Of a DNA stretch of 64,000 nucleotides, positions 34,780 to 42,716 are shown piece by piece (the stretch's first letter is position 1; every line of letters starts with the position of its first letter). The translations under genes were made by a program, and so were the position numbers. The DNA is from Flavobacterium sp. LC2016-01 (lineage in GTDB: Bacteria; Bacteroidota; Bacteroidia; Flavobacteriales; Flavobacteriaceae). The DNA is taken from NCBI RefSeq assembly GCF_009711135.1, contig NZ_WMIC01000008.1, forward strand, positions 62,001 through 126,000, in the 5' to 3' direction. The notes under the pieces are model-generated. The model did not search any database, was not told the DNA's origin, and was given only the letters and a program-made list of their open reading frames with translations.

Positions 34780-35103
34780 TGTTTTATCTTTTAAAGTATT
34801 ACAATGCAAATTTCCGAAGTAAGGTTTACAACGGTTTGTATAATTTTGAGAATGATTTGTAATATTTACTAAAAGTTTTTTTTAACGCAAAGAGCGCTAA
34901 GATTTTGTAGTTTAAAATAATCTCGCAAAGTCGCAAAGTTTTATTTTTATTAAGATAATTAAAAAATAGTTTCCCGCAGATTTTGCAGATCATGCAGATT
35001 AAAATTTAAATAATTTGCGATTAAATAATCCGCGGGATCTGCAAAATCTGCGGGAAACTCAAAAAAACTTTGGGCTTTTGCGACTTTGCGAGAAATTGAC
35101 TTT
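34780..35103. repeat. Nested palindromic intergenic element in the copper cluster
   Basis: This gap has no coding frame. An outer inverted repeat pairs 34921-34937 (TCTCGCAAAGTCGCAAA) with 35077-35093. Nested inside, 34968-34990 and 35037-35059 are a perfect 23-base inverted repeat built from the word CCCGCAGATTTTGCAGAT. A loop of AT-rich DNA lies in the centre. The element separates the AraC-HMA gene from copA. Words like CTTTGCG recur at 36265-36330. Confidence 0.9.
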
Positions 35104-35664
35104 TTACAAATTCTCTAGCTGAATACGATTTTTATCTTTCAATTTTTTAAAAGAAGTAGGCGTAAAACCCGTAATTTTCTTGAACTGATTACTCAAATGT
35201 GCTATGTTGCTATAGTTTAAAAGATCAGCAATTTCACTTAACGAAAGCTCATTGTAAATCAATAATTCTTTTACCTTTTCTATTTTCTGGCTGATGAAAT
35301 ACTTCTCGATTGTCGTGTTTTCAATTTCAGAAAATAAATTACTCAGTGAATTATAATCTTGGTTGAGGTTTTCAGCTAAATAATCTGATAAATTAATTTT
35401 GAGCTCACTGTTTTTATGATGAACCAAATCGACAATCAAATTTTTTATTTTCTCGATGGTTTTGGTTTTTTTATCATCTAATAAATCAAAACCTAAGGAT
35501 TGCAAGTTTTTTAGCAAGATCTCTTTTTGAGAATCAGAAATTTCATTTAGCAGTTCGACTTCACCTAATTCAACAGAAATAGTTTGGAGTCTGAGTTTCT
35601 CAAACTCAAACTCCACAACCATTTTACATCGAGCACACACCATGTTTTTGATGTAGAGCTTCAT
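35104..35664 (-). CDS. AraC-family regulator with an N-terminal HMA-like CxxC domain
   Basis: The start MKLYIKNMVCARC at 35664 is preferred: it leaves a 2-base gap after the DUF3347 stop and gives an HMA-like N-terminus. Residues about 1-65 look like a ferredoxin-like heavy-metal-associated domain with CARC in the metal loop. A helical linker (about 75-115) follows, and an AraC HTH lies at about 120-185: LSLSEIADLLNYSNIAHLSNQFKKITGFTPTSFKK. The combination suggests a one-component sensor that binds Cu(I) directly and controls the copper genes. The rest of the copper cluster surrounds it. Confidence 0.85.
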   Translation of the reverse strand: MKLYIKNMVCARCKMVVEFEFEKLRLQTISVELGEVELLNEISDSQKEILLKNLQSLGFDLLDDKKTKTIEKIKNLIVDLVHHKNSELKINLSDYLAENLNQDYNSLSNLFSEIENTTIEKYFISQKIEKVKELLIYNELSLSEIADLLNYSNIAHLSNQFKKITGFTPTSFKKLKDKNRIQLENL

Positions 35665-35666
35665 AT

Positions 35667-36197
35667 TTATTTGATAGTTTCTACCACGTTTCCGCAAGTC
35701 AACATCGAAGAACCGTAATACGGATTCTTAACTGCTTTTTCTTTGCTTAACCAGTCTGCATCGGCCATTGGGCAATATTGTTTGTAAACCGGCTGCTCTG
35801 GACTTGAAACTTTTATTAGATCGTAAGTACTTTTAGAAAGCGATTTGAAAGCTTCTCGCTGTTTTTTAAGATCTGTTGTAGCCGAAATACTTTTAGCATC
35901 GGCAGAAAGTTTTTTTACGGCTTTCATCCAAGCGGTATGTTCATTGCTTTTCAGCTTGTCCATTTTTACGGCTGTAATAGCAGTAAGTAAATCTTGGGCT
36001 TTCGCCGAAGTCAACTTACTGTCGCTTTTAATAAGTGCATCTTTTACGGTAAAATAAGCATCATAAACCGCTTGTAATTGTGTTGGTTCTACAGTTTCAA
36101 TTGTTGTTTTTTCTGCTTTTACAGCATTTGCCTGAATCGTACTTGCAGAAAATAATACTATGATTACTGCTGCTATAGTTGCTATTGTATTTTTCAT
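35667..36197 (-). CDS. DUF3347 domain-containing secreted protein
   Basis: A 176-residue protein with a signal peptide (about residues 1-24, ending IQANA). The DUF3347 core runs over helices such as LQAVYDAYFTVKDALIKSD (about 42-60), and the family's C-terminal metal-site-like pattern is KQYCPMADADWLSKEKAVKNPYYGSSMLTCG (about 140-170), with two Cys and Met/Asp/Tyr residues that could bind copper. Such proteins are common beside copper or efflux genes in Bacteroidota. It is 2 bases upstream of the AraC-HMA gene, so it is likely translationally coupled. Confidence 0.88.
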   Translation of the reverse strand: MKNTIATIAAVIIVLFSASTIQANAVKAEKTTIETVEPTQLQAVYDAYFTVKDALIKSDSKLTSAKAQDLLTAITAVKMDKLKSNEHTAWMKAVKKLSADAKSISATTDLKKQREAFKSLSKSTYDLIKVSSPEQPVYKQYCPMADADWLSKEKAVKNPYYGSSMLTCGNVVETIK

Positions 36198-36239
36198 TTT
36201 TATGTAATTTTATTAGAGAGGAATTTAAACTCCTCTTAT

Positions 36240-36330
36240 TTATTTAAGTTTAGATTTTTTTCTTTCATTTTGCGAAAAAAACTTTGCGAACTTTGCGTAA
36301 ATCATCGCGTTCTTTGCGGTTAAATTTGAC
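36240..36330. repeat. CTTTGCG-word region upstream of the DUF3347 gene
   Basis: This 120-base gap includes TTTGCGAAAAAAACTTTGCG, then TTGCGTAAATCATCGCGTTC and TTTGCGGTTAA. The word CTTTGCG and its complement also build the outer arms of the element at 34921-35093. Confidence 0.5.
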
Positions 36331-36355
36331 GCAATTAGGGCTGTCAGAAATAGAA

Positions 36356-36733
36356 TTAGTTTATTTTTGGAATTAACCAAATAGAGGTAAAACCATCAGA
36401 AATAGTACTGTTTTTGTAATATCCAATTGGTTTTTTAAAAGTTAAATTAAAAGTATTGTTATTTAATTCCATTTCATTTTGGATTACCAAACTAAGCTGT
36501 AATCCCGAAATTGTACAGCCAGCATGATCACATTTACCGCTGCACCCTTTTTTAGAATGAGAATCTTTTTTGCAGCAATCTTTTAAACAAGCGTGAGAAT
36601 CTTTTTCAGATGAAGCCGCTTTCTTTTCGCAGGAACTTTTTTCTGAAGATTTTCCACAGGCATAACTTGCAGTTGACATCAAAGAGAAGCCAAAAGTTAA
36701 AACAAGAAATAATATGTGTACTTTTTTTGCCAA
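36356..36733 (-). CDS. Secreted Cys-rich protein, probable metal-binding (copper cluster)
   Basis: A 125-residue protein with a signal peptide (about residues 1-25). The first half of the mature part is very rich in Cys, Lys, Ser and His (SSCEKK, HACLKDCCKKDSHSKKGCSG, KCDHAGC), suited to thiolate metal binding. The second half (about 75-125) is a beta-type region without cysteines (LQLSLVIQNEMELNNNTFNL). No named family is recognised. It is first in the minus-strand copper region; about 160 bases separate it from the DUF3347 gene, so a separate promoter is possible. Confidence 0.75.
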   Translation of the reverse strand: MAKKVHILFLVLTFGFSLMSTASYACGKSSEKSSCEKKAASSEKDSHACLKDCCKKDSHSKKGCSGKCDHAGCTISGLQLSLVIQNEMELNNNTFNLTFKKPIGYYKNSTISDGFTSIWLIPKIN

Positions 36734-36803
36734 CGGAAATTTGTTTTGTAGTACAAATTTAGATAAAAATTTTCAGCTCTAAGATCTTTTAAGATTTCAA
36801 TAA

Positions 36804-37637
36804 CTAAAGCTTTTTGAAATCTGTCGGTTTCATGTTTTTTCTTTTTTTGAAGTAATTCGACAAATGACTTTCATCGGTGAAACCAAATTCATAAGCAATT
36901 TGCTTAATCGGCAATTGGTTGTTCTGAATACGCTTTTCAATTAAAGTGGTCCGTAAATTATTAATATAATCGCGATAACTGATAGAAAATGTTCTTTTAA
37001 AATACGCACTGAAATAAGTTGGAGCAATATTAAAATGTTCCGCAATCACTTTAATCTGAACTAGTTTTGGCTGATAAACATTTTGATGAATGTAATTTGC
37101 AATTTGTTCATTGTCAAGATGCGTTGATTTCATCTGTAGATTCATGCCTCGGATGGTTTCTTTGATCAATCCAAAAATCGAAAGAATCTGATAAAAAACG
37201 ATCGGCGAGGTGGTAACATCAATATATTGGTCATAAGTAATGATATTTTCGACAGTATTTTTTAGAATCGTTTTGCAGGGATCATCAAACTTTAAAACAG
37301 TTTCTTTTAGAATTTTGTCCCGCATAAAACTTTCGGGCGTATTTACTAGGAATTCATCACAAGTAAGATTCTGTTTTGAATTAAAATAATTGTCCGTGAA
37401 TTTGATATAAACAAACCGAGTATTTTTTTTAATGTCAAAATAATGCTCATCTTCAGGTGAAATCACAAATAAATCTCCTGTTTTATAAGGAAGAAGATTT
37501 TTGTTGAGATGATGAATACCGCTTCCTTTTTTTATATAGATAATTTCATAGTAAGTGTGCGTGTGCGGCGGAAGGTGAAATTTCTCATCTTCAAATTCAT
37601 GAATGACTAAAGTTTCAAACTGATTTAATTTAGGCAT
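36804..37637 (-). CDS. AraC-family transcriptional regulator with cupin-like N-domain
   Basis: A 277-residue regulator. The N-terminal half has the cupin-type pattern HLPPHTHTYYEIIYIKKGSG (about residues 18-37) and YKTGDLFVISPEDEHYF. The C-terminal AraC domain has two HTH elements: IKVIAEHFNIAPTYFSAYFKRTFSISYRDYI (about 200-230) and IKQIAYEFGFTDESHLSNYFKKRKNMKPTDFKK. It is divergent from the MFS transporter gene with 103 bases between, the usual arrangement for a regulator controlling the efflux gene. The inducer is unknown. Confidence 0.92.
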   Translation of the reverse strand: MPKLNQFETLVIHEFEDEKFHLPPHTHTYYEIIYIKKGSGIHHLNKNLLPYKTGDLFVISPEDEHYFDIKKNTRFVYIKFTDNYFNSKQNLTCDEFLVNTPESFMRDKILKETVLKFDDPCKTILKNTVENIITYDQYIDVTTSPIVFYQILSIFGLIKETIRGMNLQMKSTHLDNEQIANYIHQNVYQPKLVQIKVIAEHFNIAPTYFSAYFKRTFSISYRDYINNLRTTLIEKRIQNNQLPIKQIAYEFGFTDESHLSNYFKKRKNMKPTDFKKL

Positions 37638-37695
37638 AACTTAAATTTACAAGTTTATATCACAAATGTACAATTTATTTTGAGGTTAACGGTGT

Positions 37696-37703
37696 TAAAT
37701 TTG
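37696..37703 (+). promoter_or_regulatory. Possible -7 box upstream of the MFS gene
   Basis: TAAATTTG matches TAnnTTTG and lies 37 bases before the start codon. A TTTTG precedes it at 37677-37681, but the 14-base gap is shorter than usual, so the call is weak. Confidence 0.35.
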
Positions 37704-37740
37704 CATCATAGAAAATACATTCCTTTCTAGTGAAATCAAA

Positions 37741-38907
37741 ATGAAAAAAAGTCTTATAGCCTTGTCTTTAGGAGGCTTAACTATTGGAATAACTGAATTT
37801 GTTATGATGGGCCTTTTGCCTGATATTGCTTCAGATATGAAGGTTTCGATTCCCGTTGCAGGATATTTAATTTCATCATATGCGTTGGGCGTTGTTATTG
37901 GTGCGCCATTATTGGTAATCTTAGGAAGAAATTTACCTCCAAAAAAAATGCTTTTGATATTGGCATTGATGTTAACGTTTTTTAATGCACTTTCGATCAT
38001 TGCGCCTACCTATAATTTCTTATTTGCTTCGAGGTTTCTTTCGGGATTACCGCATGGAGCATTTTTTGGTGTTGGTGCTGTAGTGGCAAGCCGTTTAGCA
38101 GATAAAGGAAAAGAAGCGCAGGTAATTTCGATTATGTTTGCCGGTTTAACATTGGCTAATTTAATTGGTGTGCCAATTGGTACTTATATAGGACACCATT
38201 TTATTTGGCGTTATACTTTTATATTAATTGCTTTTGTGGGATTGCTTACCTTTTTGTTTATTTCTTTATGGATGCCAAAATTGGAAAAAACGGGAGATGT
38301 AAATATGAAAACACAATTGCTGTTTTTTAAGAAAACAGAAGCATGGTTAATTATCGGAATCACTGCAATTGGTTTTGGAGGTTTGTTTGCTTGGATCAGT
38401 TATATTGCGCCACTGTTAATAAATGTTTCTAAGTTTTCGCCAGAAGATGTTTCGTATATTTTAATTCTTGCCGGCCTCGGAATGGTTGTTGGAAATTTTG
38501 CCGGCGGTAAATTGGCCGACAAATACTCACCGGCACCTACTGTATTGGCATTATTATTTATAATGGTGATTGATTTGCTTTTAGTTTATTCTTTCTCCTT
38601 CAATCAATATGTTTCGTTGTTTTTGACATTTTTAACTGGCGCGATTTCTTTTTCGGTAATTGCACCTATTCAAATGCTGATGATTAAAACGGCTAAAGAT
38701 GCTGAGATGATTGCGTCAGCGGCACTTCAGGGAAGTTTTAATATTGGAAATGCTTTAGGCGCATTTTTAGGCGGAATGCCTTTGGCGGCTGGTTATGGTT
38801 TTGCATCTCCTAATCTTATTGGTGTTGGGATGGCGGTAACCGGAATGCTAATTACTTTGGCTTTAATGCAGAAACATAAATCAAATTTGCAATTGCAAAA
38901 GGCTTAA
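37741..38907 (+). CDS. MFS transporter, DHA1 / arabinose-efflux type
   Basis: A 388-residue protein with twelve predicted membrane helices. It begins LIALSLGGLTIGITEFVMMGLLPDIA, characteristic of the AraJ/YdhP-like DHA1 branch, then has the sugar-efflux signature SRFLSGLPHGAFFGVGAVVASRLA (about residues 99-122). The motif between helices 2 and 3 is weak (LGRNLPPKKML). Substrate cannot be told; candidates are sugars or small drugs. It is divergent from an AraC regulator and is followed by a strong terminator. Confidence 0.9.
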   Translation: MKKSLIALSLGGLTIGITEFVMMGLLPDIASDMKVSIPVAGYLISSYALGVVIGAPLLVILGRNLPPKKMLLILALMLTFFNALSIIAPTYNFLFASRFLSGLPHGAFFGVGAVVASRLADKGKEAQVISIMFAGLTLANLIGVPIGTYIGHHFIWRYTFILIAFVGLLTFLFISLWMPKLEKTGDVNMKTQLLFFKKTEAWLIIGITAIGFGGLFAWISYIAPLLINVSKFSPEDVSYILILAGLGMVVGNFAGGKLADKYSPAPTVLALLFIMVIDLLLVYSFSFNQYVSLFLTFLTGAISFSVIAPIQMLMIKTAKDAEMIASAALQGSFNIGNALGAFLGGMPLAAGYGFASPNLIGVGMAVTGMLITLALMQKHKSNLQLQKA

Positions 38908-38929
38908 AAATTTAAATACTCTTTTTCTT

Positions 38930-38963
38930 AAACCCTTAAAGTTAATCACTTAAGGGTTTTTTT
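38930..38963 (+). terminator. Rho-independent terminator after the MFS gene
   Basis: AAACCCTTAA (38930-38939) pairs with TTAAGGGTTT (38950-38959), followed by a T run. Confidence 0.88.
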
Positions 38964-39047
38964 GTGCTTTTTCTTAAAGGTTTTTCCGGGTTCCAGCTAT
39001 GTTATTGTAAGAATTGATTGGTTTTTTGTGATGTATTTGGTGTTATG

Positions 39048-39086
39048 TCGTTTTTACAGGAACATTTTGCTGTCTTGTAAAAACGA
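39048..39086. promoter_or_regulatory. 11-bp inverted repeat upstream of susC
   Basis: TCGTTTTTACA (39048-39058) and TGTAAAAACGA (39076-39086) are perfect reverse complements with a 17-base spacer. It could be a regulator site or a hairpin. It lies upstream of the AATCGATT cluster. Confidence 0.5.
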
Positions 39087-39099
39087 TATTATTTTTTCA

Positions 39100-39110
39100 T
39101 GTAATCGATT
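39100..39110. promoter_or_regulatory. AATCGATT-type operator, upstream copy
   Basis: TGTAATCGATT at 39100-39110 has one full and one partial arm of the palindrome seen complete at 39285. It is about 185 bases upstream of that copy, a distance that would allow DNA looping. Confidence 0.5.
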
Positions 39111-39276
39111 GTTTTTTTGATAAAAACGAAAGAAATTAATATTTGACAATAATATAATTACTATTTATTCATAATATAAATTACATATGTGGTATAAAAA
39201 AGTGCTTTTATTTTTGATATGTAATTTTTTTTAGCAAATTTTTATGAAAATAAATTTTTTATATAAAAAAAATATC

Positions 39277-39298
39277 TATGTTTGTGTAATCGATTACA
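39277..39298 (+). promoter_or_regulatory. Predicted susC promoter box with overlapping LacI-like operator
   Basis: TATGTTTG (39277-39284) matches the -7 TAnnTTTG box. Directly after it, 39285-39298 is the perfect 14-bp palindrome TGTAATCGATTACA, with a central CG typical of LacI-family operators. A repressor there would block transcription start. A -33 TTTG is not clear (only TTTT about 20 bases upstream). Confidence 0.6.
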
Positions 39299-39340
39299 TG
39301 ATTTGATTTTTGTTGATTTCAAGTCATTTTTTTTAAACGA

Positions 39341-39348
39341 AATCGATT
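39341..39348. promoter_or_regulatory. AATCGATT-type operator, downstream copy
   Basis: AATCGATT, the core of the palindrome at 39285-39298, occurs again here within AAATCGATTG, 118 bases before the susC start. It is the third copy in 250 bases. Confidence 0.4.
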
Positions 39349-39465
39349 GAAAAACCTTGTTTTTACTGCGTTTTTCAAGAATATCAAAACCACTTAGACA
39401 TAGAATTTATAATATCAAAACCACATAAATTACCATTAACCAATTAATAACTTAAACAATAAACC

Positions 39466-42400
39466 ATGAACTTTAAAGAATTATTAAACAATGGAGCAAA
39501 CTATTGCTTCACTCTTGTTTTCTTATTGTGCTTGCTTATGAGTAGTCAGGTAAATGCACAGACTACAACTATTGAGGGGACCGTTAAGGATGCTGCCGGA
39601 CTTACTTTGCCGGGAGTTAATGTACTTGAAAAAGGAACGAAAAACGGTGTTTCTACTGATTTTGACGGACATTATAAGATTAAATTGACGAATCCTAAGG
39701 GTATCGTAACTTTTTCTTTTATTGGATTCGGAACTAAAGAAATTGCTGCCGCGGGAAAGACTAAAATAGATGTAGTGCTGACTGAAGATTCTAATAACTT
39801 GAATGAGGTTGTTGTAATTGGATATGGTACTTCAAAAAAATCTGATTTAACGGGCGCTGTTGCTACATTCTCAGGAAATGAGGTGCGTAAAATCCCTGTA
39901 CCTAACGTAGCAGAGGCTTTAACAGGACGTATCGCCGGGGTTCAGGTAACTAGTTCTGAAGGATCACCAGATTCAAACGTTCAAATTAGAATTCGTGGAA
40001 ATGGTTCGCTAAGTCAGGATGCATCTCCATTATATATAGTAGATGGATTTCCGGTTAACAATATCAATGATATTTCTTCTTCAGATATTGAGACGATGAC
40101 AGTTTTAAAAGACGCGTCATCTACTGCGATCTATGGATCTAGAGGAGCTTATGGAGTTATTATCGTTACTACCAAAAAAGGTAAAGATGGTAAGATTGCT
40201 GTGAACTTCAATATGTTTTACGGAATGAAAAAGATAGCTAATACTATCGATGTTACTGCTCCTGAGGACTATGTGAAATGGCAGTACGAATATGCTTTGC
40301 TTGATCAGACAGATAAAACGATCTTAAGTAATCCAAACTCTTATACAAAATATTTTGGCAACTGGCAGGATTATGATATGTATAAAGGTATGAAAGGCAA
40401 CAATTGGCAAAAGCAAGTTTTTGGTCGTACTGGTGAAGTACAAAGTCGTGATTTGTCTATTCGTGGTGGTTCGGATAAGATAAATTACAATTTTAACTAT
40501 GCACATTATGACGAAAAAGCGATTATGCTAGGGTCAGATTATAATAGAAATAACTTGTCACTTGCTATAAACAGCAAAGCTTCTGACAAAGTTGATTTGA
40601 GCTTTACAGTACGTTACTCAGATACTCAGATTAACGGTGGAGGTATGAATGAGCAAAATGAGGTTTCATCTGCAGATTCTCGTTTGAAAAATATTGTTGG
40701 ATATGCTCCAATTCCAGTTCCAGGTTTAACTTCAGATGATACTGATGAAGCAGTAGCAGAAAATTTAGTGCATCCATTAGTGGCTATCAGTGATAATGAC
40801 CGCCAGCAGTTCAGAAAAAACTTCAATACACTTGGAAGCTTTTCTTGGAAATTGACTCAAGATTTAGTGTTTAAAACAGAATTAGGTTTAGATAATTATA
40901 ACTATCAAGATTATCGTTTCTATGGACGTACAACTTATTATGTAAAAAATAATCCTGCAGCAATAAGACAAGGTATGCCTGCAATGATAATGGGTGATAG
41001 AAAAGATACTCGTTTTAGAAATGCAAATACACTTAATTATGATTTGAAAAAATTAGTTGGAGACAATCATAACTTGAAATTTCTTTTAGGTGAGGAGTCT
41101 ATTCAATATAAAAGAAATGATTTAACTAGTACCATTCAAGGATATCCATTATCTTTTGATTTAGACCAGGCTAAAAAATTAACTACTCAAGGAACGCCAA
41201 TTTCAGTAGATAACTTCTATTTCCCAGAAGATAAACTGCTTTCTTTCTTCGGACGTGTAAATTATGATTATAAAGATCGTTACCTATTTACAGCAACATA
41301 TCGTGCAGATGGTTCAAGTAAATTTTTAGGTGACAATAAATGGGGATTTTTCCCAGCAGCAGCAGCAGCTTGGAAAATTTCTGGTGAGGAATTTTTGAAA
41401 GATGCTTCTTGGATCAATTTGCTTAAATTAAGAGTAAGTTATGGTGAAGCTGGAAACAATAATATTCCAACTGGACAAATGGTTCAGAGTTTCATTTCTT
41501 CTACATCTACTTGGATTAATGGTGTTGATAATTTCTGGGCAGCTTCTAAAACAATGGCTAATCCTGATTTGAAGTGGGAAACAACTGTAACTCAAAATAT
41601 AGGTTTAGATTTTGATTTATTCAAAAATAAAGTAACAGGATCTGTTGAGGTTTATAAAAACAAAACAAAAGATCTATTGATGAATTTCCCAATTGCTGGA
41701 GGAGGTTATGATTTCCAGTACAGAAATATGGGTGAAATTCAAAACAGCGGAGTTGAGGCAACTTTAAATCTTAATCTTATTGAAAGAGAGAAGTATGGCG
41801 TAAGCGTATCGTTCAACTCATCATTTAATACCAATCGAATTAATTCTATTGGAGTAATGGATAATTTTAAGCAAGCTTCAGGATGGGCTTCTACCGCAAT
41901 TGGAGCTGATTATTTAGTAAATGTTGGTCAGCCATTAGGTATCATGTACGGATATAAAAGTGATGGACGTTATGAAGTAGCGGACTTTAATTATGCTGCC
42001 GGAGCCTATACTTTAAAAACGGGAGTGCCAGATGGAACTACAATAGTAGGGAAGATGCAGCCAGGAGCTATGAAATTAAAAGATATTAATAATGACGGTA
42101 AAGTAGATACTAACGATCTTACTGTTATTGGAAATGCTAATCCAAAAAGTACTGGAGGTATGGTGTTGAATGCAAATGCTTATGGATTTGATCTTTCGGC
42201 AGCTTTTAACTGGAGTATTGGAAACGACGTTTACAATGCAAATAAAATTGAATTTAATACTGCAATTCCAAACGGACAATACAGAAATTTAAGTTCTGAT
42301 ATGGCTGATGGAACAAGATGGACAAACTTAAATACTACAACTGGACAATTAGTAACAGATCCTACAGAATTAGCTGCTTTAAACGCTAATACTACAATGT

Positions 42401-42696
42401 GGTCTCCTTATATGCCTCGTTATGTTTTTAGCGACTGGGCTGTTGAAGATGGATCGTTTTTAAGACTTAATAATTTAAGTTTAGGTTATACAACACCAAA
42501 TGCTTTGACTTCTGCTTTGGGAGTTTCTAAGTTGAGATTTTATCTTACTGCGAGTAACGTTTTTGTGTGGACTAAATATTCTGGTCCAGATCCTGAATCT
42601 TCTACTAGAAGAAACACACCTTATACACCAGGGGTTGATTATTCAGCTTATCCGCGCAGCAGACAGTTGATATTTGGTCTTAACCTTAATTTTTAA
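39466..42696 (+). CDS. SusC/RagA-family TonB-dependent outer-membrane transporter
   Basis: A 1076-residue receptor. After the signal peptide (about residues 1-31) there is a carboxypeptidase-regulatory-like domain (about 34-105, TIEGTVKDAAGLTLPGVNVLEKGTKNG), the TonB-box region NEVVVIGYGT (about 117-126), a plug (about 128-240) with the SusC pattern APLYIVDGFPVN-like SPLYIVDGFPVNNINDISSSDIETM and VLKDASSTAIYGSRGAYGVI, then a long barrel ending in FGLNLNF with the terminal Phe. With the SusD protein it imports glycan fragments as a pedal-bin complex. There is no STN domain, so it is not the FecA-type signalling class. Confidence 0.95.
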   Translation: MNFKELLNNGANYCFTLVFLLCLLMSSQVNAQTTTIEGTVKDAAGLTLPGVNVLEKGTKNGVSTDFDGHYKIKLTNPKGIVTFSFIGFGTKEIAAAGKTKIDVVLTEDSNNLNEVVVIGYGTSKKSDLTGAVATFSGNEVRKIPVPNVAEALTGRIAGVQVTSSEGSPDSNVQIRIRGNGSLSQDASPLYIVDGFPVNNINDISSSDIETMTVLKDASSTAIYGSRGAYGVIIVTTKKGKDGKIAVNFNMFYGMKKIANTIDVTAPEDYVKWQYEYALLDQTDKTILSNPNSYTKYFGNWQDYDMYKGMKGNNWQKQVFGRTGEVQSRDLSIRGGSDKINYNFNYAHYDEKAIMLGSDYNRNNLSLAINSKASDKVDLSFTVRYSDTQINGGGMNEQNEVSSADSRLKNIVGYAPIPVPGLTSDDTDEAVAENLVHPLVAISDNDRQQFRKNFNTLGSFSWKLTQDLVFKTELGLDNYNYQDYRFYGRTTYYVKNNPAAIRQGMPAMIMGDRKDTRFRNANTLNYDLKKLVGDNHNLKFLLGEESIQYKRNDLTSTIQGYPLSFDLDQAKKLTTQGTPISVDNFYFPEDKLLSFFGRVNYDYKDRYLFTATYRADGSSKFLGDNKWGFFPAAAAAWKISGEEFLKDASWINLLKLRVSYGEAGNNNIPTGQMVQSFISSTSTWINGVDNFWAASKTMANPDLKWETTVTQNIGLDFDLFKNKVTGSVEVYKNKTKDLLMNFPIAGGGYDFQYRNMGEIQNSGVEATLNLNLIEREKYGVSVSFNSSFNTNRINSIGVMDNFKQASGWASTAIGADYLVNVGQPLGIMYGYKSDGRYEVADFNYAAGAYTLKTGVPDGTTIVGKMQPGAMKLKDINNDGKVDTNDLTVIGNANPKSTGGMVLNANAYGFDLSAAFNWSIGNDVYNANKIEFNTAIPNGQYRNLSSDMADGTRWTNLNTTTGQLVTDPTELAALNANTTMWSPYMPRYVFSDWAVEDGSFLRLNNLSLGYTTPNALTSALGVSKLRFYLTASNVFVWTKYSGPDPESSTRRNTPYTPGVDYSAYPRSRQLIFGLNLNF

Positions 42697-42716
42697 TTCA
42701 GTAAAACTTTCACAAG

